A stretch of DNA of 64,000 nucleotides from Bacteroidota bacterium (GTDB lineage: Bacteria; Bacteroidota; Bacteroidia; Chitinophagales; Chitinophagaceae), in assembly GCA_023424015.1 (NCBI GenBank), contig JAFAEM010000045.1, positions 45,117 to 109,116 on the forward strand, in the 5' to 3' direction. The notes under the pieces were generated by a model. That model worked only from the letters and a program-made list of their open reading frames with translations, did not search any database and had not been told where the DNA came from. Shown here one piece after another: positions 42,339 to 51,980 of this stretch (positions are counted from its first letter, which is position 1; each line of letters starts with the position of its first letter). Made by a program: the position numbers and the translations under genes.

Positions 42339-43976
42339 TTAATAACCCATGCCACCCATATCAGGTGCGCCATGAGCATGTGGAGCTTCTTCCTTTTTAG
42401 GTTTGTCGGCTACCACTGCTTCAGTAGTGAGCAACATACCTGCAATGGATGCAGCATTTTCCAGCGCTACACGGCTTACCTTGGTAGGATCGATTACACC
42501 CGCTTTGAACAGGTTCTCATAGGTTTCAGTGCGGGCATTGAAACCATAGTCTCCTTTTCCTTCTTTGATCTTTTGCACCACGATAGATCCATCGATACCT
42601 GCATTGGCAGTAAGGATGCGGATGGGTTCTTCCAGTGCACGGCGTACAATGGCCATACCGGTCTGCTCATCGGCGATCTGGCCTTTTACTTTTGCTTCCA
42701 GGCTTTCTACCGCGCGGATATAAGCTACACCACCACCGGGTACGATACCTTCTTCCACCGCAGCCCTGGTTGCATGCAATGCATCGTCAACACGGTCTTT
42801 CTTTTCTTTCATTTCAACCTCAGTAGCGGCACCCACATACAGTACGGCAACACCGCCTGCGAGCTTAGCCAGGCGCTCCTGCAGTTTTTCACGATCGTAG
42901 TCAGAAGTTGTATTTTCTACCTGGGCCTTGATCTGGTTCACACGGGCCAGGATATCTGCTTTTTTACCTTTACCACCCACGATGGTTGTATTGTCTTTGT
43001 CAATGGTAACAGAAGAAGCCTGTCCGAGTGAAGTAAGATCGGCGCCTTCCAGTTTATGACCCAGCTCTTCGCTGATCACAGTACCAGCGGTCAGGATAGC
43101 GATATCGGTCAGCATTTCTTTCCTGCGGTCGCCAAAGCCCGGTGCCTTTACAGCAGCCACTTTGATAGTACCACGCAGTTTGTTTACCACGAGTGTTGCA
43201 AGCGCTTCACCTTCCAGGTCTTCAGCAATGATCAACAGCGGGCGGCCGCTTTGTGCAACTTTTTCCAGGATATGAAGGATATCCTTCATGGCAGATATCT
43301 TCTTATCATAGATCAGGATGTATGGGTTTTGCAGTTCGGCTTCCATTTTTTCGCTGTTGGTAACGAAATAAGGAGACACATAACCACGGTCAAACTGCAT
43401 ACCTTCTACTACATCAACGGTAGTATCAGTACCCTTGGCTTCTTCTACGGTGATCACGCCTTCTTTACCGACTTTTGAAAACGCCTCAGCGATCAGTTTA
43501 CCGATTGTTTCATCGTTGTTAGCAGAGATGGAGGCTACCTGCTGAATTTTCTTGCTGTCGCTACCTACGGTCTGGCTTTGTGCCCTCAGGTTTTCAACAA
43601 CCAGGCTCACTGCTTTGTCGATGCCACGTTTCAGGTCCATCGGGTTCGCACCGGCTGCAACCATTTTCAAACCTTCGCTGATGATGCTTTGAGCCAGTAC
43701 AGTGGCAGTAGTAGTACCGTCACCGGCGATATCAGCAGTTTTGGAAGCTACTTCTTTTACCATTTGTGCGCCCATGTTCTCAATGGGGTCTTCCAGTTCA
43801 ATTTCTTTCGCAACCGTTACACCATCTTTTGTAACTGAAGGTGCACCGAATTTTTTCTCAATAACCACGTTGCGTCCTTTTGGACCCAGGGTTACTTTCA
43901 CGGCGTTGGCCAGTGTGTCCACGCCTCTTTTCATTTTATTTCTTGCTTCAACATCGAAGAAGATCTGTTTTGCCAT
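42339..43976 (-). CDS. groEL: Chaperonin GroEL (60 kDa)
   Basis: ATP-driven protein-folding chamber subunit, 545 aa, full length. Family blocks include VTLGPKGRNVVIEKKFGAP, the nucleotide-binding DGTTTATVLAQ (about 86-96), and VEEGIVPGGGVAYIRA. The C-terminal tail ends HGAPDMGGMGY with a short GGM-type tail. It follows groES on the same strand, with a TTTTCAAA-type leader immediately before its ATG. Confidence 0.98.
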   Translation of the reverse strand: MAKQIFFDVEARNKMKRGVDTLANAVKVTLGPKGRNVVIEKKFGAPSVTKDGVTVAKEIELEDPIENMGAQMVKEVASKTADIAGDGTTTATVLAQSIISEGLKMVAAGANPMDLKRGIDKAVSLVVENLRAQSQTVGSDSKKIQQVASISANNDETIGKLIAEAFSKVGKEGVITVEEAKGTDTTVDVVEGMQFDRGYVSPYFVTNSEKMEAELQNPYILIYDKKISAMKDILHILEKVAQSGRPLLIIAEDLEGEALATLVVNKLRGTIKVAAVKAPGFGDRRKEMLTDIAILTAGTVISEELGHKLEGADLTSLGQASSVTIDKDNTTIVGGKGKKADILARVNQIKAQVENTTSDYDREKLQERLAKLAGGVAVLYVGAATEVEMKEKKDRVDDALHATRAAVEEGIVPGGGVAYIRAVESLEAKVKGQIADEQTGMAIVRRALEEPIRILTANAGIDGSIVVQKIKEGKGDYGFNARTETYENLFKAGVIDPTKVSRVALENAASIAGMLLTTEAVVADKPKKEEAPHAHGAPDMGGMGY

Positions 43977-43982
43977 AATATT

Positions 43983-44017
43983 AAATTTGAAAATTTGTTA
44001 ATTGAAAATTTGAAAAT
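43983..44017 (-). repeat. TTTTCAAA leader repeat upstream of groEL
   Basis: On the minus strand, two CATTTTCAAATTTTCAA-like units end 6-7 bp before the groEL ATG. Confidence 0.65.
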
Positions 44018-44036
44018 GCAGCTAGCTCGCAGCTTC

Positions 44037-44318
44037 TTACACTATCGCCAAAATATCCGACTCCCTCATGATCAGGTAGTCCTGACCTTCGATCTGGATC
44101 TCGGTTCCGGCATATTTGCCATATAAAACAGTGTCACCGGTCTTAACCGTAACAGGCTCGTCTTTTTTGCCCGGACCTGCTGCGATCACCACGCCGCGCT
44201 GGGGTTTTTCTTTTGCTGTATCGGGGATGATGATACCACCGGCAGTTTTCTCTTCGGCTGCTGCCGCTTTCACGATAACCCTGTCATGCAAAGGGGTAAC
44301 GTTTACTTTCTTGGCCAT
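44037..44318 (-). CDS. groES: Co-chaperonin GroES (10 kDa)
   Basis: Lid of the GroEL chamber. The 93-aa protein starts MAKKVNVTPLHDRVIV from the ATG at 44318; an in-frame codon at 44366 would add residues not found in GroES. The mobile loop region EEKTAGGIIIPDTAKEKPQRGVVIAAGPG and the end DYLIMRESDILAIV are diagnostic. First gene of the groES-groEL operon. No CIRCE operator is visible upstream. Confidence 0.98.
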   Translation of the reverse strand: MAKKVNVTPLHDRVIVKAAAAEEKTAGGIIIPDTAKEKPQRGVVIAAGPGKKDEPVTVKTGDTVLYGKYAGTEIQIEGQDYLIMRESDILAIV

Positions 44319-44385
44319 AATTGTATTGATTTTTGTTTTTTGAATAGTAACCCAACCGGTTTGCACCGGAATTTATTTGGGACGG

Positions 44386-44419
44386 CAAAGGTAGCTTAAT
44401 AACCATGCCATTGCGGCAA
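44386..44419 (-). promoter_or_regulatory. Likely groES-groEL promoter
   Basis: A perfect -7 box TACCTTTG (44393-44386), with TTG 23 bp upstream (44419-44417), a rather long spacer. Confidence 0.55.
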
Positions 44420-44704
44420 ATCGTGAAAAAATTGCAGTTTACGGCAGCAAGCATGAAATTTTTGAAAACCCTGTCAGTAATTCTCATTTCCGCCCGTGTC
44501 AATTTTTCACTTTTATGGCAGCCACCGCTCTGTAAACCAGTATTCCTTCACTTAAAAAAATTGTTTTATGGGAGAAACTAATTCACAGGTGCTTTTCGTT
44601 AATGGTTACGGCAAATCATGTTGATTACAATGAGTTTATGAGATAAGGGTTGTATAGTATTATAAATCAGTAGTTTGTCAAAATCAAGTTTCTAAAATCC
44701 GCTT

Positions 44705-47700
44705 ATGAGAAAACCAGTCTTTTCCGGCCTGCTGATCCTGTTTTGCTTTCTTAGCCGGCTCCACGCCCAGGCTCCCTGCGCTTTTGACCTGAAACACAAT
44801 TCCCTTATTAAATCGAACGCAGTCTTTGCCAAACTGGTAGAAGACAATGACGCTGTCATCCGCAAACATATTGAGGCCCGTAAGTCGATGAGACCCGGTG
44901 CCGCCAAACCCATGGCAACAGTTTATATCCCTGTTGTTGTACACGTCATGCATACCGGCGGAGCAGTGGGCACTATTTACAATCCCACGGATGCCCAGAT
45001 CATGGGAGCCATCGACTACCTCAACCAGGTGTATGCGGGTACCTATCCTGGCATGATAGAACCCATTGAAGGGGGTGGTGTGGTAGATATGGAAGTACAG
45101 TTTGCCCTGGCGCAGCGCACCCCATCCTGTGGTGCGACGAATGGCATAAACCGGGTAGACGCCTCTGCCCTCCCCAACTATGTGGCCAACGGAATTAACG
45201 CCGCCAACGCGGACGGTTGCCCTGAACTGACCATGAAGAACCTGGCACGCTGGAACCCGGCTGATTACTATAATATATGGGTAGTGAATAAAATTGACGG
45301 TGCAGACGGAACATCCGGGCAGTTCACGGCCGGGTTTGCCTATTTCCCGGGCGCATCGTCAAATCTTGACGGTACCGTGATGCTGGCCACCCAAATGCAG
45401 ACCGGTCGCAAAACCCTTCCCCATGAAGTGGGGCACGCACTGGGTTTATACCATCCATTCCAGGGATCAAACAACGACACCCAGTGCCCGACAAATACAA
45501 ACTGCGCCACGCAGGGTGACCAGGTCTGTGATACCGATCCTATCTCGAGAAATTATAATACTGTTTCCGGCTTATTCAACTTTTCCTGTCGCACGGGCGC
45601 TAACTCCTGTGCAAGTCCCAACAACTATTCGATCAATACCGAAAGCAATTTCATGTCCTACACGAATTGCTACCGACTTTTTACTAATGGACAGAAAGAT
45701 CGTGCACAGGCCGCATTGTTGCTACCTTCCCGCGCCAGCCTGACCGATCCAGGCAACCTGGCGTTGACTCCTTGCGGAACGACCATCAACTTCAGCCAGG
45801 CAGCCGCGTCGAGGTCTGAAAACCTGGCAGGAACACTGGATGGCTGCCGGAGGTTTACTGACTATACTTATCAAATGGCGATTGGAGCGGCACCTACCGC
45901 AGCAGCCATTGCAACACTGACTTACGGCGGAACAGCTGTCAAAGGGATCGACTACGAGGTAACTACCAATGGGAACTTTGCCAGTCCGAGCAATGCGTTG
46001 ACATTTGCTGCAGGTTCCACCGCTGCCCAGAGTTTTACCGTCAGAATTTATGACGACAGCGATGTTGAACCGGCAGAGAACATCATACTTGATTTTACTG
46101 TGAATAACGGCGGTGGCGATGCATCCAAAGGGACCACGACACCAACCTTTACCATCAGTCTCGCTGATAATGATTTCGAGCCAAATGGAACTTCTTCCGG
46201 TACCTATGAGATCGGCGTAGCTGGTTCCACGGTCAATTCCACACCTTTCGACGCAAGGATCACGAGCCAGCGGGCCCAGTACCTGTATAAAGCAAGCGAA
46301 TTGCTTGACGCTGGTGTGGTGCCCGGTGACCTGACGTCATTGCAGTTATTTGTTCATTCAAAACTTAGCACCAGGCCATTCGGCAACCTTACTATCAGGA
46401 TGGCTCAAACCGACCTGTTGTACCTGTACGACGGTAGTGTATCTGTTGTGGGAGGTATGACAACGGTGTACAATTCGGCTTCTTATTCCACCATTGCCGG
46501 CTGGAACAATTTCACATTCTCCACGCCTTTTGCCTGGGATGGGTTGAGCAGCGTGGCCATTGAAATTTGCTTCGATAACGGTGTTGCCGATGCTGGTAAT
46601 AGCCCGGATGTGATCAGGACATACGTGGATGGGGGCACGGCTTCGCAGGGGAATATGTACTATCAAAATGGTATCAGCTGTGCGCAGTCATTTACTTCTG
46701 TCAGTATCTTTAGCCTTGGCCGCAAACCGATCATTCAACTGGGGAATAATGCGGTGGGCACCGAGATAGAAACAACGATCGCTTCCGAATCCAACCTGCA
46801 TATCGGCACCGTGAGTAACGATTATTTCTATTCAGACAACGATCGGCTGATGATGCGACTCACCGATGTGGATGCATCGCTTGGATGTGTTTCTGCCAGC
46901 CTCGAAGAAGCAGGCAGCACCTGGCAGAGTTATATGGGTGGCGAACGCTCAGGCAAAGTATTCCACGTAGAGCCAAGTTCGAATGGTGGTACAACTTCTT
47001 ATACGGTTTCGTTTTATTTTACCAACGCTGAGCTGGATGGTAAAAATCCAGCTACCCTCCGGCTGGCGAAAACATCAGCAGCCTCAATTGCCTTAGCAAC
47101 CCCCGGGAACACGCAGCTGATCACGCCTACTGTGACGACACTTGGATCCGGTACCACGGTATTCACGGCAAGCTTTACAGGCTTCTCAAGATTTTTCCTG
47201 GTTGATGGCGGGGTCACCCTCCCGGTTGTACTAACCACGTTTAACGGAAAGATCGATAATAACCGGAATGTTGTTCTCAACTGGAGTACTACTTCAGAAA
47301 ATAATAACCGGGGCTTTGACATAGAAACCAGTCGAAACGGTACTGACTTTGTCCGCATCGGATGGGTGGCATCACAGGGCAATGCGGAGTCAGCACAGCA
47401 TTATGAATTTACCCATATCAATCCACCAATAGGAACTAACTATTATCGTCTGAAACAAACTGACCTGGATGGCAGGTATGAATACAGCAGGATTATTTCA
47501 CTTCAAATAGATCCGATCGCTGGCAAACCCGTGGTATATCCCGTGCCGGCTACTCATTCGGTAACAATTGATTTCGGTGATCTGACCGGAAAAGGTGAGA
47601 TCGAAATATTCAGCGCGGATATGAAAACCCTGCATCGCGAAACGATCAGTGATCTGCAAAGCAGGAAGAGTATACCAGTCGGCCACCTGGCAAATGGAGT

Positions 47701-47761
47701 CTACTTCATACGCTATACAGCAGGTTCAAAGACTGGGGTGCTGAGGTTTGTAAAAGAATAA
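44705..47761 (+). CDS. Secreted M43-type (pappalysin-like) metalloprotease with T9SS sorting domain
   Basis: Protein of 1018 aa. Signal peptide (PVFSGLLILFCFLSRLHAQ) and propeptide precede a metzincin domain with zinc motif HEVGHALGLYH (about 240-250) and Met-turn FMSYTNCYRLFTNGQ (about 314), as in the M43 cytophagalysin/pappalysin group. A Calx-beta-like module is at about 370-490 (DDSDVEPAENIILDF). Further beta domains follow, and the last ~75 residues are a T9SS type A sorting domain (VVYPVPATHSVTIDF...GVYFIRYTAGSKTGVLRFVKE). It is exported through the outer membrane; the substrate is unknown. Confidence 0.92.
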   Translation: MRKPVFSGLLILFCFLSRLHAQAPCAFDLKHNSLIKSNAVFAKLVEDNDAVIRKHIEARKSMRPGAAKPMATVYIPVVVHVMHTGGAVGTIYNPTDAQIMGAIDYLNQVYAGTYPGMIEPIEGGGVVDMEVQFALAQRTPSCGATNGINRVDASALPNYVANGINAANADGCPELTMKNLARWNPADYYNIWVVNKIDGADGTSGQFTAGFAYFPGASSNLDGTVMLATQMQTGRKTLPHEVGHALGLYHPFQGSNNDTQCPTNTNCATQGDQVCDTDPISRNYNTVSGLFNFSCRTGANSCASPNNYSINTESNFMSYTNCYRLFTNGQKDRAQAALLLPSRASLTDPGNLALTPCGTTINFSQAAASRSENLAGTLDGCRRFTDYTYQMAIGAAPTAAAIATLTYGGTAVKGIDYEVTTNGNFASPSNALTFAAGSTAAQSFTVRIYDDSDVEPAENIILDFTVNNGGGDASKGTTTPTFTISLADNDFEPNGTSSGTYEIGVAGSTVNSTPFDARITSQRAQYLYKASELLDAGVVPGDLTSLQLFVHSKLSTRPFGNLTIRMAQTDLLYLYDGSVSVVGGMTTVYNSASYSTIAGWNNFTFSTPFAWDGLSSVAIEICFDNGVADAGNSPDVIRTYVDGGTASQGNMYYQNGISCAQSFTSVSIFSLGRKPIIQLGNNAVGTEIETTIASESNLHIGTVSNDYFYSDNDRLMMRLTDVDASLGCVSASLEEAGSTWQSYMGGERSGKVFHVEPSSNGGTTSYTVSFYFTNAELDGKNPATLRLAKTSAASIALATPGNTQLITPTVTTLGSGTTVFTASFTGFSRFFLVDGGVTLPVVLTTFNGKIDNNRNVVLNWSTTSENNNRGFDIETSRNGTDFVRIGWVASQGNAESAQHYEFTHINPPIGTNYYRLKQTDLDGRYEYSRIISLQIDPIAGKPVVYPVPATHSVTIDFGDLTGKGEIEIFSADMKTLHRETISDLQSRKSIPVGHLANGVYFIRYTAGSKTGVLRFVKE

Positions 47762-47788
47762 AGCCTTCACGCTGGCTTAAAGATATAT

Positions 47789-47823
47789 ACAGGATCCTGG
47801 GTTCTTCAGGGTCCTGTTTTTTT
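47789..47823 (+). terminator. Intrinsic terminator of the M43-type protease gene
   Basis: ACAGGATCCTG/CAGGGTCCTGT stem (one mismatch-type pair) with a short loop, then TTTTTTT. Confidence 0.88.
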
Positions 47824-48123
47824 GCCTTATTGGCGGTTGGGATTATTTTAACCCAGGGATATAAATAAACGATGGCGGCCACGGGAATAACGGCGAAATT
47901 CGTTATAAACCGGGGTTACCTACAGTCGGAGAATAGGGGACGCGGATTATTATGATTGTTATGATTGGTTATGATAATTTGCATAACCTCATTCCACACT
48001 CCGCCGTGCCCGCTGTGTGCGCAGTGGTTTTTTACAATCGGGGGCTCGCAGCTCGAAGCTCATGGCTCGAAACTGTTTTAGAAGCGTCATGATAATGTTG
48101 ACTTAACACTAGTTTCCATTCAT
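47824..48123. other. Gene-free region with dispersed repeats
   Basis: It holds a copy of the ACGCGGATT/TTATGATT element (47936-47980; three tandem TTATGATT-like units) and a GCTCGAAGCTC-type short repeat near 48044-48075. No gene is seen. Confidence 0.6.
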
Positions 48124-48486
48124 CTATGCATCCGCAGCTTTCACCACGATACTTTCCAATTCGGAGATATCAAAAGGCTTTTGAAGGGAGTATTCCGCGC
48201 CGGCATTAGAGGCCATTTCACTCACATCATTATTGGCGCTGAAAAATATAACGGGGATATGCCTGAACGCCCCCGAATCTTTGATCATGCGGGTGGCTTT
48301 GACGCCGCCGATATCCGGTATCCAGTTATCCATGAGGATCACATCCGGCTGGTGTTGTTCGAGATCATTTAAAATAGTCGTGCACTTGTCCTTCGTGATC
48401 ACATCGAAATTGCGGGATTGCAATATGAGCGAGCATACTTCCAGCAAATCGGTGTCATCATCATATATCAACACTTTCTTGCGCAT
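48124..48486 (-). CDS. Stand-alone response-regulator receiver domain protein
   Basis: A single CheY-like receiver of 120 aa, without an output domain. The acidic pocket is YDDDTD (about 8-13), the phospho-accepting Asp is in VILMDNWIPD (about 53), the switch Ser is in FFSANN and the conserved Lys in LQKPFD (about 102). It follows the histidine kinase with a 27-bp gap and is its likely phosphorylation partner. The ATG at 48486 is preferred. Confidence 0.92.
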   Translation of the reverse strand: MRKKVLIYDDDTDLLEVCSLILQSRNFDVITKDKCTTILNDLEQHQPDVILMDNWIPDIGGVKATRMIKDSGAFRHIPVIFFSANNDVSEMASNAGAEYSLQKPFDISELESIVVKAADA

Positions 48487-48513
48487 CAATTTTTCTTTCG
48501 ATAAAAATAAGAA

Positions 48514-50322
48514 TTACTCTGCTACCGGCAATGTAAAGTAAAACGTAGAGCCTTTTCCAAACTCACTGTCTACACCGATATCTCCTTTATGAAGTCGAAT
48601 GATCTCTGCGGAAATATAAAGACCGATCCCAAAACCCGAGAATGGAACGCCCGTGGACTTGGCACGATAAAAGCGCTCGAATATCTTTTGATGGTCTTCC
48701 GGACGGATACCAATGCCTTTGTCTTTTACCGACACTTTTACCTGGTTGCCCGTTGGGGATATACTGACTGAAACACTGTCGGCACCAGGGGAATACTTGA
48801 TCGCGTTGTTCAGGAAATTAGCGATTACCTGTGAGATCCTCTCCTTGTCGGCAAACACGCTTAGTTTTTGATGGTCTTCGACGATGATCTTGTGATTGAC
48901 CGAAACAAATTGTATCTCCGATGATATTTCCTTCACCAGGTCGTCAATATAAAACTTTTCAGGAGCGAGCTGAAGTTTACCGGATTCTATTTTTGAGAGT
49001 TTCAGGAAGTCCGTCACCAGCTTGGTCATCTTATTGGACTGGGTTTCCAGTTTTGTCAATGCATTTGCCAGGAAGGTATCGTCTGAGTTGCGATATGCGT
49101 CGCGCAATAATTGTGAATAAGCTTTGATAAGTGTGATGGGTGTTCTTAATTCATGGCTGGCTACAGACAGAAAATCGTCCTTACGTAAAGCCACACGTTT
49201 CATATCATCGATATCCGTCGAAGTACCGATCCATTTTGTAATATTTCCATGCTCGTCGCGATAGGGGATGTTTCGGGTAAGATGCCAGCGATACTCCCCA
49301 TCAGCCACCCGGAATCTGTGTTCTATCACCAATTTAACACCGCTTTTGCTGGCAAATTCCCATTCTTCTTTTGTGGCAGCCAGGTCATCAGGGTGTATTA
49401 ACGCCCGCCATCCCGGTCCATCTACAGGCTGAGCTCCGTACTCCTCAAACCGGTCATTGAAATAAATCGTATTTCCAGCCGCATCGTTGATCCAAACCAG
49501 CTGGGGCATGGCATTGGCCAGTTCATTCAGACTCCTTTCGCTTTGGATAAGCCTTTGTTCCTCAATTTTACTTTTAGTGATATCCCTTGCGATCTTGGAC
49601 GCGCCTATTATCCGTCCCCGGGAATCTTTGATGGGGGAAATGGTAAGAGAGATATCTATCAGCCGACGGTCTTTGGTTTGACGCAGGGTTGTAAAATGCT
49701 CCACCCTTTCACCTGCAGATATCCGGTCAATAATATAAACTTCCTCATTCAGCCGGTCAGGAGGAATCAGGCGTATGATCGGCTGTCCGATCATTTCCTC
49801 CGCAGAATATCCAAACATTTTTTCTGCGGCCGGGTTCCAGCTCGTGATGACTCCCTCGAGTGTTTTACTGATAATGGCGTCTTCTGACGATTGTACAATC
49901 GCTGCAAAGTGCGCCATATCTTTTTCCATCCGCTTGGATGATGTAATATCTATAAGCATATTAACTGCGCCGCTAACATTACCTAAATCGTCAAATACCG
50001 GCCGCGGATATGGCCTGATATAACGTCTTTCACCATTTGGTTTTTCTACCATGATCTCCTCCCCCTCGATCACGATCCCTTCCTGCAATGCCCGGGCCAT
50101 GGGACACTCGTCGTGCGGAAGTGGGGTTCCATCTGGCCTGAATATTTTCCAGGAGCCACACCATTTGTCCACACCCGGCCGCGGTTTCCTTCCCCACAAT
50201 TCAACAGCAGCGGCATTAAAAACCTGGATAAAACCCATCGCATCACAAGTATAAATAGCTGCTGGTAAAGCCTCTAACAACTGGTAGCCTGAAATATTAT
50301 CTGAAATAGCCTGTATTTTCAT
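48514..50322 (-). CDS. Multi-PAS sensor histidine kinase
   Basis: Protein of 602 aa without clear membrane segments, so probably cytoplasmic. It has three PAS domains: about 10-130 (LLEALPAAIYTCDAMGFIQVFN), 135-255 (SEDAIISKTLEGVITSWNPAAEKMFGYSAEEM) and 262-375 (PQLVWINDAAGNTIYFNDRFEEY...EYRWHLTRNIPYRDEHG). They precede a HisKA domain (SVASHELRTPITLIKAYSQ) and HATPase_c with N box NAIKYSP, G1 DKGIGI and F box FERFYR. The signal is unknown. Co-transcribed with the downstream receiver. Confidence 0.94.
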   Translation of the reverse strand: MKIQAISDNISGYQLLEALPAAIYTCDAMGFIQVFNAAAVELWGRKPRPGVDKWCGSWKIFRPDGTPLPHDECPMARALQEGIVIEGEEIMVEKPNGERRYIRPYPRPVFDDLGNVSGAVNMLIDITSSKRMEKDMAHFAAIVQSSEDAIISKTLEGVITSWNPAAEKMFGYSAEEMIGQPIIRLIPPDRLNEEVYIIDRISAGERVEHFTTLRQTKDRRLIDISLTISPIKDSRGRIIGASKIARDITKSKIEEQRLIQSERSLNELANAMPQLVWINDAAGNTIYFNDRFEEYGAQPVDGPGWRALIHPDDLAATKEEWEFASKSGVKLVIEHRFRVADGEYRWHLTRNIPYRDEHGNITKWIGTSTDIDDMKRVALRKDDFLSVASHELRTPITLIKAYSQLLRDAYRNSDDTFLANALTKLETQSNKMTKLVTDFLKLSKIESGKLQLAPEKFYIDDLVKEISSEIQFVSVNHKIIVEDHQKLSVFADKERISQVIANFLNNAIKYSPGADSVSVSISPTGNQVKVSVKDKGIGIRPEDHQKIFERFYRAKSTGVPFSGFGIGLYISAEIIRLHKGDIGVDSEFGKGSTFYFTLPVAE

Positions 50323-50481
50323 ATGTCGGTCCCTGGAAACTTAAAGTTCCTTACAAAATTCTGATTCTGTCCAATACGGGGAAAACAAAAGATAAGATTT
50401 TTTTTTGACTACCTGCTTTCACCTTACCAGCACTGCTTGTCAAATACCTTATCTTCGCAGCCTCAAATAGTTCTTACAGCA

Positions 50482-51441
50482 ATGATCAGTAGAAGAAATA
50501 TCCGGGTAAAAGTGATGCAGACGCTCTACACCGTAGAAACCCTTGAGGATCTATTGAAACCCGGGGAGCCTCAGAAGATACTACAGAACCATTTTAACCA
50601 GACCCGTTCGCTCCTGGTTTATCTCACCTGGTTTCTGACCGAAGTTGCCCGTTACGCCGAAACGGAAGCCCATAAAAGAGCCAGCAAACACCTGCCCACA
50701 GCGGAAGATCTCAACGTAAATACCAAGATCGCCGGCAATGAAGTGCTTTGGAAGATCCTGGAAGATGAGTCCGTCAAAGAACAGTTCTCACTTGAAAAAC
50801 CCCAGCATATTTTAAGGCAGTCGCAGGGCGATTCCATAGAACTGATCCGGAAGATCTACCTGGAACTGGTAGAAACTCCGACATATAAAAAATATATAGC
50901 CACCCCTTCAAGAGATAAGTCGGAAGAGAAAAAGATCATGGAGTTTATTCTCAATGATATGATGCTCGCCAGCGAGGTATTTGTATCACATATGGAAGAA
51001 AATTTCCCGGGCTGGAACGATGATGGAGAGATGGTGGTGCAGATCCTGGCGGGATATATTCAAAAACCTGGATCATTCAATTTCCGTGAACTGCTTAGCG
51101 CCGATAAGGAACAATTCGCAAAAAGTCTTCTGCAAACCGTGCTCGACAAGGCCGATCACCTGCAGGGAATTATTACACCCAAACTAAAGAACTGGGATCC
51201 CGAGCGTATCGCGGTGCTGGATATGCTACTCATGAAAATGGGCCTGGCAGAATTTCTTTATTTCGAAACCATACCACCCAAGGTTACGATAAACGAGTAT
51301 ATAGACCTCGCAAAGGACTATAGCACTGTTCAAAGTGGCCAGTTTGTAAATGGTATACTCGATAATATTCACAAGGAACTGGTGCAACAGGGCACCATGC
51401 AGAAAACACAATACAAAAAAGCTGATAAGCTGAAGAGTTGA
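50482..51441 (+). CDS. nusB: Transcription antitermination factor NusB (long Bacteroidota form)
   Basis: Protein of 319 aa from the ATG at 50482 (MISRRNIRVKVMQTLYTVE, the NusB opening). About 160 extra residues lie between the N-terminal NusB start and the C-terminal core, as usual in Bacteroidota. The core (~180-310) has DRIAVLDMLLMKMGLAEFLYF-like and IPPKVTINEYIDLAKDYSTVQSGQFVNGILDNI, the NusB RNA/S10-binding fold. With NusE it binds boxA during rRNA transcription. First in a plus-strand cluster with DUF1573, yajC and coaE. Confidence 0.92.
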   Translation: MISRRNIRVKVMQTLYTVETLEDLLKPGEPQKILQNHFNQTRSLLVYLTWFLTEVARYAETEAHKRASKHLPTAEDLNVNTKIAGNEVLWKILEDESVKEQFSLEKPQHILRQSQGDSIELIRKIYLELVETPTYKKYIATPSRDKSEEKKIMEFILNDMMLASEVFVSHMEENFPGWNDDGEMVVQILAGYIQKPGSFNFRELLSADKEQFAKSLLQTVLDKADHLQGIITPKLKNWDPERIAVLDMLLMKMGLAEFLYFETIPPKVTINEYIDLAKDYSTVQSGQFVNGILDNIHKELVQQGTMQKTQYKKADKLKS

Positions 51442-51469
51442 TAAAACAACATTTCCCCGTTTTTTTAAC

Positions 51470-51500
51470 TTGTACACCATTCAACTAACCTTTACATTTG
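51470..51500 (+). promoter_or_regulatory. Promoter of the DUF1573-yajC-coaE cluster
   Basis: TTG (51470-51472), a 20-bp spacer and TACATTTG (51493-51500): a full Bacteroidota consensus, located 22 bp before the DUF1573 start. Confidence 0.75.
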
Positions 51501-51521
51501 CAATTCTCAAATTTTCGAACT

Positions 51522-51965
51522 ATGAAAAAAATCCTATTTGCATTGCTGGCTGCAGGATTGTTTGCCTGCCAGTCGGCAGATCAAAATAGTACCGGTACCC
51601 TGACGCAGGAAGAGAAAGAATTAGCCGCGAAGGATTCAGCCAACTTTACGAGCATACAATGGATCGATTCGACCATGCAAAATCTCGGGAAAGTGAAAGA
51701 AGGCCAGGTGGTTGAGGTAAGCTATCGTTTTAAGAACTCCGGCAACAAAAACCTCGTGATCGCAAATGTTTCGGCCAGTTGCGGCTGTACCGTTCCGGAA
51801 AAACCCGAAAAGCCAATCGCCCCAGGTGAAGAAGGTGTAATACGTGCCAAATTTGACAGCAGGGGTCGCCCGGCAGGTATCACCCAGAAAGACGTTCATG
51901 TAACTGCCAACACCAGTCCTGAAAGTGTAACGGTACTCAGTTTTAAAGTAGACATCACAGAATAA
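51522..51965 (+). CDS. DUF1573 lipoprotein
   Basis: Protein of 147 aa from the ATG at 51522 (MKKILFALLAAGLFACQS); the lipobox LFAC gives a lipidated Cys at about residue 15. The DUF1573 domain is evident as SYRFKNSGNKNLVIANVSASCGCTVPEKPEKPIAPGEEGVIRAKFDSRGR. The SCGCT motif is its hallmark. Role unknown; probably periplasmic and lipid-anchored. Adjacent to yajC, a pairing often seen in Bacteroidota. Confidence 0.92.
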   Translation: MKKILFALLAAGLFACQSADQNSTGTLTQEEKELAAKDSANFTSIQWIDSTMQNLGKVKEGQVVEVSYRFKNSGNKNLVIANVSASCGCTVPEKPEKPIAPGEEGVIRAKFDSRGRPAGITQKDVHVTANTSPESVTVLSFKVDITE

Positions 51966-51980
51966 TAAAAAAAGAAAAGA

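Noticed and set aside
43056..43478. Plus-strand frames opposite groEL
   Set aside because: Antisense shadows of a highly conserved gene.
44320..44460. CIRCE operator upstream of groES
   Set aside because: No TTAGCACTC...GAGTGCTAA inverted repeat is present.
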